Origin: Usnea hakonensis
Taxonomy: Eukaryota; Ascomycota; Lecanoromycetes; Lecanorales; Parmeliaceae
Length of the DNA stretch: 64,000 nucleotides
Direction of reading: 5' to 3'
Assembly (NCBI GenBank): GCA_013423325.1
Contig: BLJB01000026.1
Location: 186,001-250,000, forward strand
Both the position numbers and the translations under genes were made by a program. This document shows positions 31,917 through 45,308 of this stretch, one piece after another; the stretch's first letter is position 1; every line of letters starts with the position of its first letter. The notes below the pieces were generated by a model. It searched no databases. It was not told where the DNA came from and saw only the letters and a list, made by a program, of their open reading frames with translations.

Positions 31917-32747
31917 ATGGCCGTAATTATCAACTGTCCTATCCGCCTCGTCTTCAGGCGGTCCGCTCAGCGACACCAGCAGCTTCTCTTCCCTACAAAA
32001 CGACAGAAAACTACTGTTGCTGACAAGCCAGCTGAGAGGTCTCCCACTGTCAGTAAAAGAGAAGGATCATCTATAGCCACACCGGCAGAAAGATCCCCAC
32101 GACCTATTTGGGAACGGTTGGGGCCCTTGTCGGAAATTTTTGCTGGCTATAGTCGGGCTCAAAGGGACAGACCGTGGGCAACGCAATTGGGCACTTCCCT
32201 CGTGGTGTACCTCTGCGGGGATTTAACAGCGCAGTACATTGATGGAGAGGAGTATAGTCCTTTTAGGACCTTGCGCCATTTGACGATTGGAGGAATATGT
32301 TCTATTCCCGCATATACATGGTAATTTCATACAATATCGACGTGTGGCTACGCAAAAATTGACCACTACCATAGGTTTCTTTATCTAGGCACCCTCTTTA
32401 ATTATCCCTCCAAAATTCTCTCCCTGGCCACCAAAGTTGTCGTCAACCAAATCGTGTTCACTCCCATCTTCAACTCTTACTTTTTCGGCATGCAATCCCT
32501 GCTCTCCGGTGACAGCTTTTCCAACGCATGGAAGAGAATAAAGAGAACCGTGCCGACCAGTTTTGTAAACAGCTGGAAGCTTTGGCCAGCAGTCACTGCT
32601 ATCAATTTTACCTATATCGTACCGCAGTACAGAGCCTTATTCGCCGGGGTTGTCGCTGTAGGATGGCAGAGCTATCTATCATGGTTGAATCAGAGAGCCG
32701 CGAACGAAGAGAAGAGGAGGAAAGAGTTGCATTTGAATGATAAGTGA
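31917..32747 (+). CDS. Mpv17/PMP22 family membrane protein
   Basis: Small multi-pass protein of an organelle inner membrane; relatives include mitochondrial Sym1/Mpv17 and peroxisomal PMP22. Exons 31917-32320 and 32375-32747 give 258 aa. The N-terminal 75 residues are basic and Ser/Thr/Arg-rich (RRSAQRHQQLLFPTKRQK) and could be a mitochondrial targeting sequence. The family region follows: TSLVVYLCGDLTAQYI, TIGGICSIPAYTWFLYLG across the intron, NSWKLWPAVTAINFTYIVPQ and the signature VGWQSYLSWLNQ near the C terminus. Four hydrophobic segments can be counted. The protein ends with a charged tail (EEKRRKELHLNDK). Cargo or channel function of the family is still debated. The start is the first Met after the open frame begins. 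Confidence 0.88.
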
Positions 32748-34376
32748 AAACCTTGTTACGCCTCTCCTACGAATTGGAGCATCATCCACCAAGCATCCAC
32801 CAAGGACAGAGTGTTCCAAAGTCAAACGAGGAAAAGCACCTCCTTTCGACCTGATGAAAGGTGCCATGAGCCGGTATACGGGAACAACGTACTTTAGAGA
32901 CAAGGGGATCCCATGTCAGTGTGCCCTCAAACTCGTGGTTCACATCTCAACAAGTGTCTTCGGGTGATCCCCATTGCTCAAAACTTTATGCTTCCTCATA
33001 GCAGCCCCACAAGGTCCTCTAGCATCGAGAACGCGGGAAAAAGCTGTTACCTGTATCGTCCTTGTCAGGAGTACGAGGTTCATACTTATTAAATATATTG
33101 TGCCCTCACTACCCAGTGAATATACCTTGAGGAATCGAATATATGCGGTATTAGAAAGGGGAATCACCCTGGCAAATATCCCAAACCATCCTTGAGTCTG
33201 TAGGAATAGTCGGTTCACGTTTGTTGATGCTTCCGAAAGCAAGCAATGGTGAGAAGTTCTGAGGTTGTAGGACCGCCGTTTCTCTGGCAGTTTACCGGTG
33301 CGGATTTGAAATCTTGGGCTTCTCCCTGTGTGACTCTTGTCGCGTGTTTGTCCCAATTTTGTATATCCAAGGTCAAAGCTTTACCGTTGGTCTGCAGATG
33401 ATGCAGCAATCAATGTTGCAATCAGGCTCACTAGTCTGGTTGTACAATTGGACACAGTGTATGCCGGCACACCTTGATCGGTGCTGAAGTTCAAATTGAT
33501 GCTACGAAAAACGCAGGCTAATCTCATCGTCTGCAGAATTATTTTTGACGAAAATTATATACATGTACGGGTCAAGATGAAGTTTCCTATCGTCTTGCTA
33601 AGAAGTCAGATCTTGAGAGTAGGCCTTGTTCTCGCATGTCCACTCGAACAAGGGAGCAACAGCCTTGTTACTCGAAGCGGTCAGGAACTGAAGCATATCA
33701 GGCAAAGGAGTCTTGCTGACTAGGAGTAGCAGTTCCGGCGTGATGTTGATGGGATTGAAGGCCTGTGTTACGATCCTGGTGATATAAACTGAATTGCGCC
33801 GCTGCGACCACCACCGGGAGTGCATTGTGACTGAAGTGCAGCTCCGAGCAAGCGTGGTGATCCAAAGAGCGAAGGGTTTGATCTACGTTCTTGACGACAT
33901 AAGAAATTTTGATTAAGGCGATGGTTAGATCCATAGTTATTTTTCAATTAGACCTATGTTCTGAGTACCATGACACCCTTTACATGCAAAGAACTTCGGC
34001 TTCTAATAGAAGACGTCGGATATTCATCGAATGATAAGTAGAGACAAGATGTTTTAGAACACAGCAAGAGTAGGTAAACAATGTAAGATTACGAGTACTT
34101 TACTAGCGTTGTTACTAGCGATCTCGGAGATCGAAGAGATGAAAGCCTATTTTAGTGCAAGTGCAAATACACATCCAACCTTGGTTTGCTAGATGTGAAC
34201 CTGCTGCCGCTTTACATTGACATATTGGGTGGCAAGTGCTTTCTCTTCGTCATTTTCATTGCCCTCTCGGCCGAGAGACTTTCAATGCCAGGATTGCGGC
34301 AGATTCTGATAGCAACTCCGAAGTGAAGTACGAGCAAAGTAAACAAACATTCATGCAGGTGCATGGTGCGTGCCCA
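32748..34376. other. Gene-free stretch between the Mpv17-family gene and EXO5
   Basis: About 1.6 kb without a gene I can support. The longest open frame (32940-33356, minus, 138 codons) has no domain or family resemblance. The EXO5 frame is open upstream of the chosen Met to 34236, so its leader or an earlier start lies at the right end. Confidence 0.45.
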
Positions 34377-35950
34377 ATGACGCAAGGAACGAGCGACTAT
34401 GGTTCAGACTTCACTCCTGACGAAGAGGAAATCCTAAATGCCCTCCTCCATCCGGTCCCAGAGCAAGATGATAATCCAAACAGCGACTCGAACCTTGTGC
34501 TCAAAGACATCGAGGACGAACAAGGTCATCGAGGCGCAAGGGTACCTTATTCCCATGGCCCGCAGTCCCAAGCATATCCTCCTCTGCCAGTTTCCAAAAC
34601 CAGGGATGCGGTGCAGCTCGACAGCGGAGACTCTTACCCAGCGATTGGTACGTTCCGTGCCGACTGTTATAACCAAACGAATACTGACTGACACCCAAGC
34701 GCATGGTAGAAAGCCGTGAATCTAGGTTCGCAAGAGAAGGCTCCGTTTCAATCGAAGCCCCCCTCACGCCCCAAGCCGAGATACAAGACACAAGGTCACC
34801 CTTGGAGCGCTTTCGCACGAAGCCAAAGAAAGCCCTGAGTGTCACAGACCTAATCTCGCCGTCGTGGTGCGAGCTGCAATACTGGTTTACTCTCACGAAA
34901 CATGGGAAAAAGAGAAGAACGACAGCCATGAAGCGAGGGTCTGCGGTCCATAAAGTGCTTGAGGATCAGGTGCATACGACTGTGGCTGTGGATATAGTGT
35001 CCAAAGAGGATGCTTGGGGACTGCGGGTATGGAATGTGATTCAAGGCTTGAAGACTCTACGACATACAGGCATAACGAGGGAGCTCGAGATCTGGGGCGT
35101 TATCGACGGTCATGTTGTTAACGGCGTCATTGACGAGCTTTCTTACATTTGCCCAAAGCCGGAGCTTGAAGAGGCAGAAGAGAAGCTTACGATCGCAAAG
35201 AGTATGCCTGCAGCGGATCAGATGACCATCACCGACTTCCTCGGCTATTCAACCCCGAAAGAAAGTGACACGGGCATGCTCGATAAGCTAAGCTCCCCGC
35301 ACGAAAAGATTTCGAAGATCTACGTAGCCGACGTAAAGACTCGAGACTCGAAAAGCTTACCAAAAGGCGCCTCATTTCGCCCAACCTTGATGCAGCTCAT
35401 GCTTTATCACCGAATCCTTACTGACCTTGCCACCAACAAATTGAGCGCTGACATGATTTTCGACCGGTATGAGCTAAGAGCAGACGTATTATTCAGTGAC
35501 AGCTTCATAGCCCAAATTGGCAGCCTTAATGTGGACAACTGTTTGTCACAAGACGACCTGGCCCACTTACCATCTTCGCAAGATAGCATGACCGTCCTCC
35601 TCGCCCACAATACCCTACGACAGCTCTGGACGCTCATGATGGAAGAATTCGCACACACCTTTGCCAGTGGTGCGAAGAGTGTTGGCAATGTGCTGAAAGC
35701 CGAATACCGTACCCGAACCGACGGAGCGATCCTGGGCAACAAAGCCTTCCTCTACGACGACAAGATCATACAGGAATATTTGGACCGTGGTTTAAGATGG
35801 TGGAAAGGCGAGAGGGCTGCTGAGGGCGTTTGCGTTGAAGAAGCCTACAAGTGTCGGACTTGCGACTTTTTCGACGAGTGCTCGTGGAGACGGAACAAGA
35901 TTGAAGAGGCGACTTTGAAGATGCGGCAGCGGAAGAGCAGTGCGGTATAA
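34377..35950 (+). CDS. EXO5: Exonuclease V (Exo5/Dem1), 4Fe-4S nuclease
   Basis: Single-strand DNA exonuclease of the PD-(D/E)XK family; the yeast protein maintains mitochondrial DNA, while animal EXO5 acts in nuclear repair. Exons 34377-34647 and 34710-35950 join in phase 1 (503 aa). Nuclease residues are visible as D232 in GVIDEL and D298/K300 in VADVKTR. The iron-sulfur cluster ligands follow the Exo5 pattern: one Cys far upstream (C144 in SWCELQYW) and three at the C terminus (C472, C475, C481 in CRTCDFFDEC). RGSAVHKVLEDQ is the conserved N-terminal helix. The acidic N terminus (DYGSDFTPDEEEILNALL) is typical of fungal members. No obvious targeting sequence is seen with this start; the frame is open to 34236. 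Confidence 0.92.
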
Positions 35951-36378
35951 TGGGGAGTGAGGATGATGGGATATTTTATGATAACATGATCAGAAGGAAA
36001 GGCCGTGTCTCCATCATGGGTCAATCCTGACGTTGATGGATGAGTAATTGAGGGTTCGAGCAGGTAAAATTTCCTCAGATGAGCTGGCGTTTTTGCCTTC
36101 GTAGCTGACATATGGGCAGATGAATTTTCGCCGGCGGTCATGATATTGGAATGCAACCATGAGCATTGCAATTCTTCCATCTATTTATCCATATGATATA
36201 CTCCGATGATCATACGAGCGGGCGATTCTCTACCTTTGATTGAATGATTGCGATCAAAAGAATATTGAAAATACCAAACAAAATCGTTTACACCATCCCG
36301 TCTATCCCAATTTTTTCCCAACATGAAAACATCAAAGAAATCGTTTTCTTCGTCCAATATATTCCAACCTGCCTTTTC
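35951..36378. other. Convergent 3' region between EXO5 and ARO1
   Basis: EXO5 and ARO1 face each other across 428 AT-rich bases. No gene or repeat is visible. Confidence 0.45.
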
Positions 36379-39300
36379 CTATCTCGACTCCTCTAACCCG
36401 CAAGTAAGCCGCATCATTTCGAAATGAGGTTCGATTCCCGTCCAGGCCTCAAATTGATACCACCCCTGCCCGGCCAACACCTCCAAACCCGCAATGGTCG
36501 TCCACCCCGCTTCACCCGCGATCTTCATCATGTCCGTCACCGCTGGCTTGTACGCCATCTCCAGCAAAATCTGCTTCACCGTCATCTCCCCTCCCCGGGA
36601 TCCATCGCTCTTTATATCCAACTCCCCATTGTTGACGCCAAAGAGCCAGTGACTGAGAAATTTCCCAAGGTCGACGTCCACGGGCTTATCGGCGGGGATG
36701 GTGCTGATGGCCGTGGAAGGAACGGTGGTCATTTTCAGAGGCTGTTCGGAAGGGTCGAGAACCTCCAGGTTGTAATCTTCCGGAAACGTGGAGACGAGCT
36801 TCTGGATCTTCGGCTTTGAGCGGCCGAGGACGTATACGGGTGTGTAGCCCATGGCGTGTAGGGTGTAGATCGCCGCTCGCGCGGTCCCTCCCCCGCCGAT
36901 GACGAGGCCGCTTTGCTGATCGCTGGGCTGGGCGCCGGCGTTCAGGAGCACGCGCGTCATGCCTTGCCAGTCTGTGTTGCGGCCTGTGAGGTGGGGCCCG
37001 CCTGGGTTCTTGGTCGAAGGGATGGTGGGGTTCGCGATGATGGTGTTGACGGCGCCGATGACACTGGCGTCGTCGGAGATGGCGTCGAGGGAGGGCATGA
37101 TGTCTAGCTTGAGAGGGATCGTGACGGAAGCGCCGCCAAAGGAGTCGGATTGCAGGATCCGTGCCAGGTCGGTGGCTTTGGAGGTCTCGAAGAGGGAGAA
37201 GGTGTGCGGGAGGCCGGTGGTTTCGAAGAGCGCGTTGTGCATTGCCGGTGACTTTGAGTGGGCGATGGGGGATCCGAAGAGGTGGTATTGTTTGGGCTTG
37301 ATGGCCCCGTGCAATACCAGCGCCAACCGGATTTCCGCGGCTGACAGCTGCCCCGGTGCTGCTTTGAATGGTAATGCGGGGTGGGAGACTGGTGTCAGGA
37401 AGCCATTCTGTATACGGCTCAATTGTCCGTCAAGACCCATGTTGATTGCGATCAGGGGCGTCTCATGTGCGGCTGCGGCTGATTTCTTGAACTGTAGAAG
37501 CTGTAGGTTATCTTCTTGTGAGGTCGCAACCCCGACCAGCTTGACAATATCGCCGTACACGAGGGCTTTCTTGTAGTATGGAGTCCACGAACCATTTTCC
37601 CAAGAAAGGGTGTTCTTGGGATCGTGATGTGAAGCGATGATCTTGGTATGGCCTTTGGTCCTGGATACTTGCTGAAGTAGCGGATCTGGCAAGTGAATTT
37701 CGAGATCCAGATACTCTACTCCCATCCGGAGCGCTAAATGGTATAGAGCAGCAACCAATTCCTGCGGAGCGTTATCTGGAAACTTGCCCCCTTGACCTTG
37801 CGTGCGTACGGTGAATATCACTGGCAAAGTCGTTGACCCGTGCAGTATCGCAAGCTGGTTTGCCACATACTCAACAGAAGGAGGAGCGTTGGGGTTGTTT
37901 GGATCTTCCAAGAGGTCCACTCTGAGCTCTACCGCGTCCGAGCCAACGACAACCTCCGGTAAAACGTCCAGTGCGGCGGCGATGTCCGCCACGGTCAGGG
38001 AGACAAAGAAGGACTGGTCTTTGCTCTTGATTTTCTCCAGAGAATGTCCTTTGCCGGTTATGGTACTAATGAATCGCTCGAGGTCTTTCGAAGCCCTGGC
38101 TAGCGAGTCCGTTGAAGCCTTCTGACTGTAGTGCTGGTAATTGCTGCATTGCACATACCAATCCTTCCTTCGTTCCCATACGCTCCTCATGTCATCAATG
38201 TATGCGGGTCGTGTTTTGTCCAGCTGAAGGTAAGCTATCACGTCTTCGATATTGCGCTGCACCAAAATTACTAGGCCCTCAGATTGATGATGTTTGATGA
38301 GTATTTGCCGAGCCTCTTGAGTTTCGACAATGCCGCCACCGCAAGCAAAGACGTGATCCACAGGCCTTTCCCTCATCATTTTCTTAAGGATTGCTACCTC
38401 ATTTCCTCGGAATCCGTCCCAGCCTTTTTCTGCAATCATCTCTGGGATTGTCTGCTTCGCTTCCAGTTCAAGATGAGAGTCGAGGTCTATAAAAGAAAGA
38501 TCTAAGAGATCTGCTATCCATTTTCCAGTGGTTGTTTTCCCGGCTCCCCTCATGCCAATAAGGTATATCGATTTGCGTCCGGGTTTCGAATAAAGCGATT
38601 TGCCCTTCGGCTGACTCTCCACGTCCACGCCTTCGATTTCCACCTTGAACGATAGCCGGAGTGTGTCCCACCATCCAGGCCAGGTCTTACCTACGCATTC
38701 CTTCTCAGTGATGACAGCACCCTGGGGTGCAATTGTAGCCAAGACACTGTTGCTCATCGCCACTCTATGATCGTCGTAGCAATGAACGCCGCCAGCTGGC
38801 TCTTCAAGCTGAGCATAATCAATGCCGTCGATCTCAATGCCATCTTCGAATCCGCGGCAAGTAACGCCGAACTTGGCTAACTCTTTCTCCATAGCTTCTA
38901 TTCGATCGCACTCCTTCTTGTGTTGATTCTTAATGCCGGTGATCTTGGTCGTCGAGTTCCCATTGCTATCTTGAGCGACAGCAGCTAGAACCGAGGCTGT
39001 CAGGAAGGCATCTGTCATTGTCTCCATGTCTATACATGGGATGGGCTTAAGAGTGCCTTTTGGTGGACCTGTCACAGTCGTGGAGAATTCCGTTTGATTA
39101 ACACTACAGCCCATTTCTTTCAAAACCTTGACAGCGAATTGAGCATCGCCTTGCAGGGACCCATAGCCAATGTTTGGTACGGTACAGGTGATACCGTTGA
39201 TTGCAGCCAGAGCGAGAGGATAAGTTGCTGAACTCGCATCGCTCTCGACCTCGTACTCTGAGGGGTTTTGATAAGTCGCCTGAGGAATGTGATAGGCATG

Positions 39301-41579
39301 TTCTTCTGTCGTGGACTTTTTTACGTCGACGCCAAACTTTCTCATCATAGTTGTTGTCATATCAATGTAGAGCTGCGAAATAGGTGGTCCACCTGTGAGA
39401 CGAAGAGTGACCGGCTTCTTTGCGTAAGGAGCAGCCATGAGTATGGATGAGACATACTGCGAGGAGAAACTAGCATCTAAGTCAATTTCACCACCTTCCA
39501 TACCCTCTGCTGCTTCGATTCTGAGAGGTAGGTGCCCATCCTTCGCCGTACATTCAATGCTTGACCCATTTGCTCGTAAGGCGTGTACTAGATCTTTGAT
39601 CGGGCGACCTTCGTTCATCCTCTTATTGCCAGTCAGTACGGAGTATGCCCGCAAACTTGGTTTAGCAAGAATGGCGACTGTGGCTAAGAAGCGTGCCGCT
39701 GTACCGGCGTTCTCGATATAGAGGTCTTTTTCGCTTGCTTGTAGATTGCCGCCATTGCCGGTAACCAGGAGGTATTCGCCCTTGCTGTCGGTGCCCGACG
39801 AGAAGGAGGCACATTTCATTGTCTTCAAGGCCTCGATCATGACTTCGGTGTCTACTGAATGCAGTAGATTCCGAAGTCGACACTCACCCTTCCCGAGTGC
39901 TGCCAAGACCAATGCTCTGTTGGATATACTTTTGGATCCTGGTGGTGTACATGACACTTCCATACCTCTGGGCATGGACGGCAGTATCTTAACATTAGGG
40001 GACAACACAGCTCTTATGTCTCGGTCAGCCACCACAGTCGCCTGTTGCTCGTGCACAAAGCCAATACCGCGGAGAAGCACAATGCGCTTTTTCTTCCCTT
40101 GATTCTTCTTATCAACAGCCATTACTGAAAGTATCTGGTCCACAGAGCAGTGCTTGTGGCCAGAACGCTCTCGGACATCAGCATCCGTGAGTGAGGTAGG
40201 CAGCCCATAATTGGCAAGGCAATTTCTGAGTCTTGCAACGGCTTCTCTACCAAGGACTCCCAGGTGCAATGCTAATTCTGCTTCTAAAACCATTCCAATA
40301 GCGACACACTCGCCATGTAAGATATCAGGCGTGAGTAAACCCTCTATGCCGTGGCCAATAGAATGACCGAAGTTCAGAAGGTTTCTCAAACCACCTTCCC
40401 TTTCGTCTGCTGAAACAACATGTGCCTTCACTTGGACCGATCCTAGCACAATGTCCTTCAATTTTTCTCTAACATTCGAAAGTCTGTCATCATTGGCCTC
40501 TGGGTCACTTTTGATAGCGGCCATGAGAACGTCGACATTTGATTCAAGAGCCTCGAACTTATACTTCATTGTCTCATACTCACCCTTAGACTCATTCGTC
40601 TCCGACATTGCCGTCGTCGAGATGGCCGCGGTCTGAAAGGCTGTCAGCAGAAATATCAACTGTGATGGATCTACTCTCGACGGAAGAATACCTTTATGAC
40701 TTCGGCCAGCCCATTTATGAACTCACGAGTGGGCAGAGTGTTTAGAAAATTGAGGTCAATGTATATCCTAGAAGGCTAGCAGATCAAAAGTCAGGCTAAT
40801 TTGTTGAGCGTAGGTCTTCAGACTGTATTACCTGCCAGAAAGCACCTATCAGATTTTTGCCAGCTGGAGTCTAAGTAATGTTCAGGAATCAGCTTTCCCT
40901 TTTCTTTGTTGAAATCGATATATTGTCTGGGGCCTAAATAACAGAAGAAAAGAAGATATCATGGACCGTCAATAGTCCTGAAGGCTTCTTCTGTTAAGGG
41001 GAATGACCATTCAGAACAGAACGTACATCGATAGCTGTTTTGCCGCCTATAGAGGAGTCCACCATAGCAAGTAGCGAAGTGGGTATCTGTACAAATCTGA
41101 TACCTCGCTTAAAAGTAGCAGCGACGAATCCAATCATATCACCTATGACCCCTCCGCCGAGAGCAAGCAGCACTGATTTGGTCTGAAAAAGTCAGCATTT
41201 CCATCTGAACTAGATAAATATATCTAGCCGTTTTGTATGACTGGCTAGAAACGAGACTTACATCCAAAGGCGGGTCCCGCTCTTCAGACAGCATCCAATC
41301 CTCAACCTCAGCCTTGGTTCTTCTTGATTTCGAGGTCTCTCCAGGCGATATTGTGTATGTCAACAAACGGCTTTCAGCCCCCAGACTGGATGCTACATAA
41401 TGGAACGCTTTTTCAAAGGAAGGCACATAAAGGTCATAGAGGTTAGTATCTGTAATTAGAACATAAGTGGATGCGGAGAGATTTTTGAGCAGATCTTGGG
41501 CAATATAAGAGCCCCAGAGATTGTAGTCTATGGTAATCGCTTTCTCATTTCGCAGAATGGGCACAAATGTGGGCGCCAT
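36379..41579 (-). CDS. ARO1: Pentafunctional AROM polypeptide (shikimate pathway)
   Basis: One cytosolic protein carries five consecutive shikimate steps, from DAHP to EPSP. Exons 41579-41262, 41182-41027, 40870-40832, 40775-40692 and 40632-36379 (all GT-AG) give 1616 aa. Domain order: 3-dehydroquinate synthase, about 1-390 (LALGGGVIGD, SSIGGKTAID, LNFGHSIGHG); EPSP synthase, about 414-865 (PGSKSISNRAL, ENAGTAARFL, YDDHRVAMS); shikimate kinase, about 885-1060 (Walker A GMRGAGKTT at 892-900); type I dehydroquinase, about 1070-1300 (His in IASHHD near 1201, Schiff-base Lys in DIVKLVG near 1230); shikimate dehydrogenase, about 1314-1616 (FGSPIAHSKSPAMHN, GGGGTARAA). All domains look intact. Exon 3 is only 39 bases. 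The four introns all fall in the synthase domain. Length matches fungal AROM proteins. Confidence 0.97.
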
Positions 41580-42047
41580 TTTGATGCTTAGATTGTGGTA
41601 TTTATCCAAAGAAAAGCCAGGATGTTACTGATTTTAGCCAATCGAGTTACAGTTGGAAGGATTGAAAGGATTGAAAAAATTCAACCTCCTACTCGTGTAC
41701 TTATACCCGCGCACAACGTCAAATTTCATTTGGGCTCCTGTCATCAAGTATTCTTACTGTACTCATGCATGTAAGAGTAATATTTACAATACAGAGCTAG
41801 CGTCCTGACTTTTGCCAAAGGCAAATAAATTACGACTGTGTGGAACGGTAATTTATTCCGATATCCACGACTTGAATATTCGCTATTAATACGACCTTCA
41901 TTACAATGACCATCGCTATGAACGCTGAGTATCTAATATCCAAAGAAAAGTCGCTGGTGGGTATCATAAATATAAAATTGCCAACTCCAACGTTGCTCAA
42001 GACCAATCCTTCCCTTTGGTAAAGCTTCTTTGTTCTCTACACACTTT
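41580..42047. other. Intergenic region: ARO1 promoter and SFI1 3' end
   Basis: 468 AT-rich bases. ARO1 transcription starts here. I looked for a Gcn4/CpcA site (TGACTCA) and did not find a perfect one. No gene is visible. Confidence 0.45.
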
Positions 42048-45000
42048 TTATGGCGTCCTCGGCGAGTCTTCCTCTATAGTCCCAACTATGTTTCCTTTCA
42101 AAGCTGTAGTTGACTTCCCAAAAACGCTTCTCCGAAGCGTTCGCGGTGTCAAGCCATTCTGAGACCGGCGGCCGAGCTCGAAAGGCGTGCCTGAAGGAGT
42201 AGTTGATGATCTGATCAACGCTTTCGCACGTGCTGCCCTCTTTGACGGTGTACTCAAATATCCTGGCAATGGTGTGCTACTTGACTGAGCCTCGACAGCT
42301 GGAATCCAGTCACCAACATCAAACTCCGTCCAGTCTTCGGCTCGCCTCGTCGGACCATCGCGATCTTCTGCTTCAACTTGCGGCCTTGCCCGCCTGATTC
42401 TGGATGAAAAGGGCGTATCTTGCAGCGGACGAGCAAGCTTTTCGGCTGTTTGATCGCGCCAGTGTCTCAGTAAGTTGCGGAAATGGCGTTTTTCGTACCA
42501 AGCCCTCAAGTTCTCTGCATTCGCTTCCCGACCTTTGAGCTCAATTATCTTCAAACGCAACTTGTTGAACCAATTGAAAGCTGTGGTTTTGACACGCATC
42601 TCATCGTGGATATCAGCTGATTCCTCCAACCTCGCTTGATCCTCGAGTCGTTCTATCCATGGATAGAGATGGCGTTCCAGCAGACGCCTCTCGTAATGCT
42701 GGGTTGCTTGGTGGTCTTGGTCCACTCTCAGATCGGACCGGTCTTTCCAATGATCGAACAAGTTGGTGGCTGTTCGCAGCAGGCGATTCTGGTCAAGCAG
42801 GTCGGCTTGCTGCTGCATATCCCGACGCTGGGCAGAGAGATGACGCCATTGCCGAAGAACCCTTCGGGCTAGGGTCTTCTTTGATATTCGCCTGACTTGG
42901 ACATAGGCATTGCGACGTTTTTGTCGCTTAGAAATAGTTGTTGCAGATTGCCAACGCTTGTAGCATCTCCTTGTGAAGAAATAAAAATTGGCATGTTTAG
43001 CCATGCTATTGAGATCCTGCACATGCGCCGAGCCTCGAGTCCACAGATGCAGAACATCTTGAGCTATTTTTGGAGCACGATACTGTAAGGCGATTCGCTC
43101 ATCTTGGTGGAAAGACCGCACTTGCGAGTACCAATGGCGTAACAACGATTGCAAACGGCTTCTCCTTTGTACCTCCTCAACGATCTGGCGGCCCCTCTCG
43201 CGCTCTGCGTGACGCAATGCGCAGTATTGCTTCAACTTGTTAATCACAAAGTGCTTGAGTCTTTCCTCGCACAATCGCCGCAGAAGTAAATATCGTTCGG
43301 CGATAACCCATTTGTATAACGACTCAAGTAAAAAGCGATCATCGATGCGGTGAGCCAAGCTCTGCCAACGTAAGCGATCGTTCCATTGCGTCCAGTAAGT
43401 CCTCATGATTCGCAGTCGATTGACGGACTCAGCTTGCTTTTCAAACCTGTATCTGGTAACAAAGAGCGAGAAGGTTTCACCAGCCACTCTCCAATCAACC
43501 ATATTGGAAACCTGTCGAGCAAGTGGTCCATATTGGGTAGTTTTCCTCCAAGCTTGCAGAGTACTAGTAGCCTTCTTTTGGCCGCTGAAGGCGTCTGCTT
43601 CTCGTAGCATGGAGATTGTGACCACCGCTTTCTCAAGCCATGCTAGCAGGATCGTCTTCCTCGTTACATTGAACGACCGTAATGTGACTTGCTGATTCAG
43701 TCGAGCACTGCTTCTGAAGGCGGACACCAAATGAAACAGATATTTCCGCTTGAGCCTTGCTGCTCTCCACTCCGGTGCACGTTTTTCGCAGAAGACCCAG
43801 AACCAGTGCCAGTAAACGTTTCTGGAGAGATTTTCATGGCGCCTTAGATCGGCCTTGATGTCATCTGTTAAGGTTACAATATATCGCTGCTTCCAGACGC
43901 GAAAGAACTTTCGTAAACCCTGGCGGCGCATCTTGAGCTGATTGATGACAGCGATTTCACGCCAGGCCTGGAAGTACTTGACGCTGAGAACATGCTGTCG
44001 TGCATCAGAGGTTCGCAAAACCTCTTCCTGTGTGCACTGCTGCCAATGAGTAAATGCTTTTGCCAGCAGGAGCCGGTCTCGAGCCTTGGCAGCTCTTCGT
44101 TCTAGGCGATCAAAAAACCGCTCAGTTTCGGCGGCTCTCTTTCTCGCGTGTAATCTCAGACGCCAATGCTCGAAAGCCTGACTAAGGAGAATCTCCTTGT
44201 CATGAGCAGCTGCAAGACGTTCCATATGTTCATGTTGATCTCTTGCCTGAAACGCGGCGAAGCACCACTTGTCAACAGCATCACGAGCGACGGAACGTAT
44301 CCGGTAGTTGTGAAACTCGTGCGCATCTCGGAGTAATTGAGTCCTCGAGGGATTGTAGATACGCTCACTTTGCCCCAGTAAGTACGGCAGCTGAACGTCA
44401 TAAGGGGTTGCAGATGCTTGGGGGTTGTCATTCTCGTAGTCGCGGGCGATCATGGAAATATCATCTATTGAGGATTCTACTTGTGCGTTGCGATCGCTGG
44501 TTGAGGTAGTATATGCTAGATGGATCTTTCTTTGGCCATCGCCCTGGCCGGACGCGGATGTGTGTCTGAGGCGCGAGTGGGAAGATGACTTGGCAAAATC
44601 CTTAGCTGTCAGCCTGCCCCTCCCGTTCTGGACGACTGGCAGTCTCGATGACCAAGCATTCGCGTCTGTCTTTTCTGTCTTTCGTGTAGTCGCTCGCGTC
44701 GCCGGTCGAGTTTCCAACACCGCTGATTGATTGATTTCGAGACGAGACATAGAAGCTCGCGAGGTATCTCGTTGTCGAATTGCCTTGCTGGTCTCATTCT
44801 CCGCATCATACATAGAGTTGAAAGAGGCTCGTCTTGACCTTGGTCTAGATCCATTGATCTTCTCCATCTGTGCATCCGCTCCATTCGCATCTTCGTATCC
44901 CTCGGGGAGGTTCCTTGTGACCTCTTGCACACCTTCCCCTTCCGCGACGAATTCAATTTGGAATCCAAGCTCCGCAAGCAGACCCTCAAAACTCTCGTAT

Positions 45001-45308
45001 AAAGACTGCCCTTCCTCACGCTTTCCTCCCAATCTGTACAAGTAGGGTAGGTATATCTGATCATGATCCGGATGGAGTCCATTCTGAGGGAGAATGGTCT
45101 CGTAGGCCGCGTACATGGCGCGGAAAGGGCGCACTCCGACATCAGGATGCTGCTCAGCGGACTTAACGATCTGGTATAATATTGCGACATCTGTGGTGCG
45201 CTATCAGTCTCAGCCACTTGAGATATGTTCTGAAGACCTACTCTGATCAGTGAGTGGGGAGGAATCCTCGACGCTGTAGTGGTCAGATAGTGGGGACTCT
45301 GGAGGCAT
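42048..45308 (-). CDS. SFI1: Sfi1-type centrin-binding spindle pole protein
   Basis: Sfi1 forms a long helical filament that binds centrin (Cdc31) and builds the half-bridge needed for spindle pole body duplication. Exon 1 (45308-45242) encodes MPPESPLSDHYSVEDSSPLT and exon 2 (45190-42048) the rest, 1069 aa in total. The centre (about 290-900) is an array of helical repeats of roughly 30-40 residues, each with a Trp about ten residues from a basic/leucine patch, as in AFTHWQQC, YFQAWREI, FFRVWKQR, VYWHWFWVF, VLRQWRHLS and LLRHWRDQ. That pattern is the Sfi1 centrin-binding repeat. The N terminus (YAAYETILPQNGLHPDHD) is conserved among fungal homologues; the C terminus is Ser/Thr/Pro-rich with SP and TP sites, likely CDK targets as in yeast. 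The upstream short exon was found by frame and splice consensus. Confidence 0.88.

Noticed and set aside
32940..33356. 138-codon minus-strand frame between the Mpv17-family gene and EXO5
   Set aside because: No domain, signal or plausible partner exon; length is within chance for this composition.
36959..37576. 205-codon plus-strand frame inside ARO1
   Set aside because: It is antisense to the dehydroquinase and shikimate dehydrogenase domains and has no recognisable domain.
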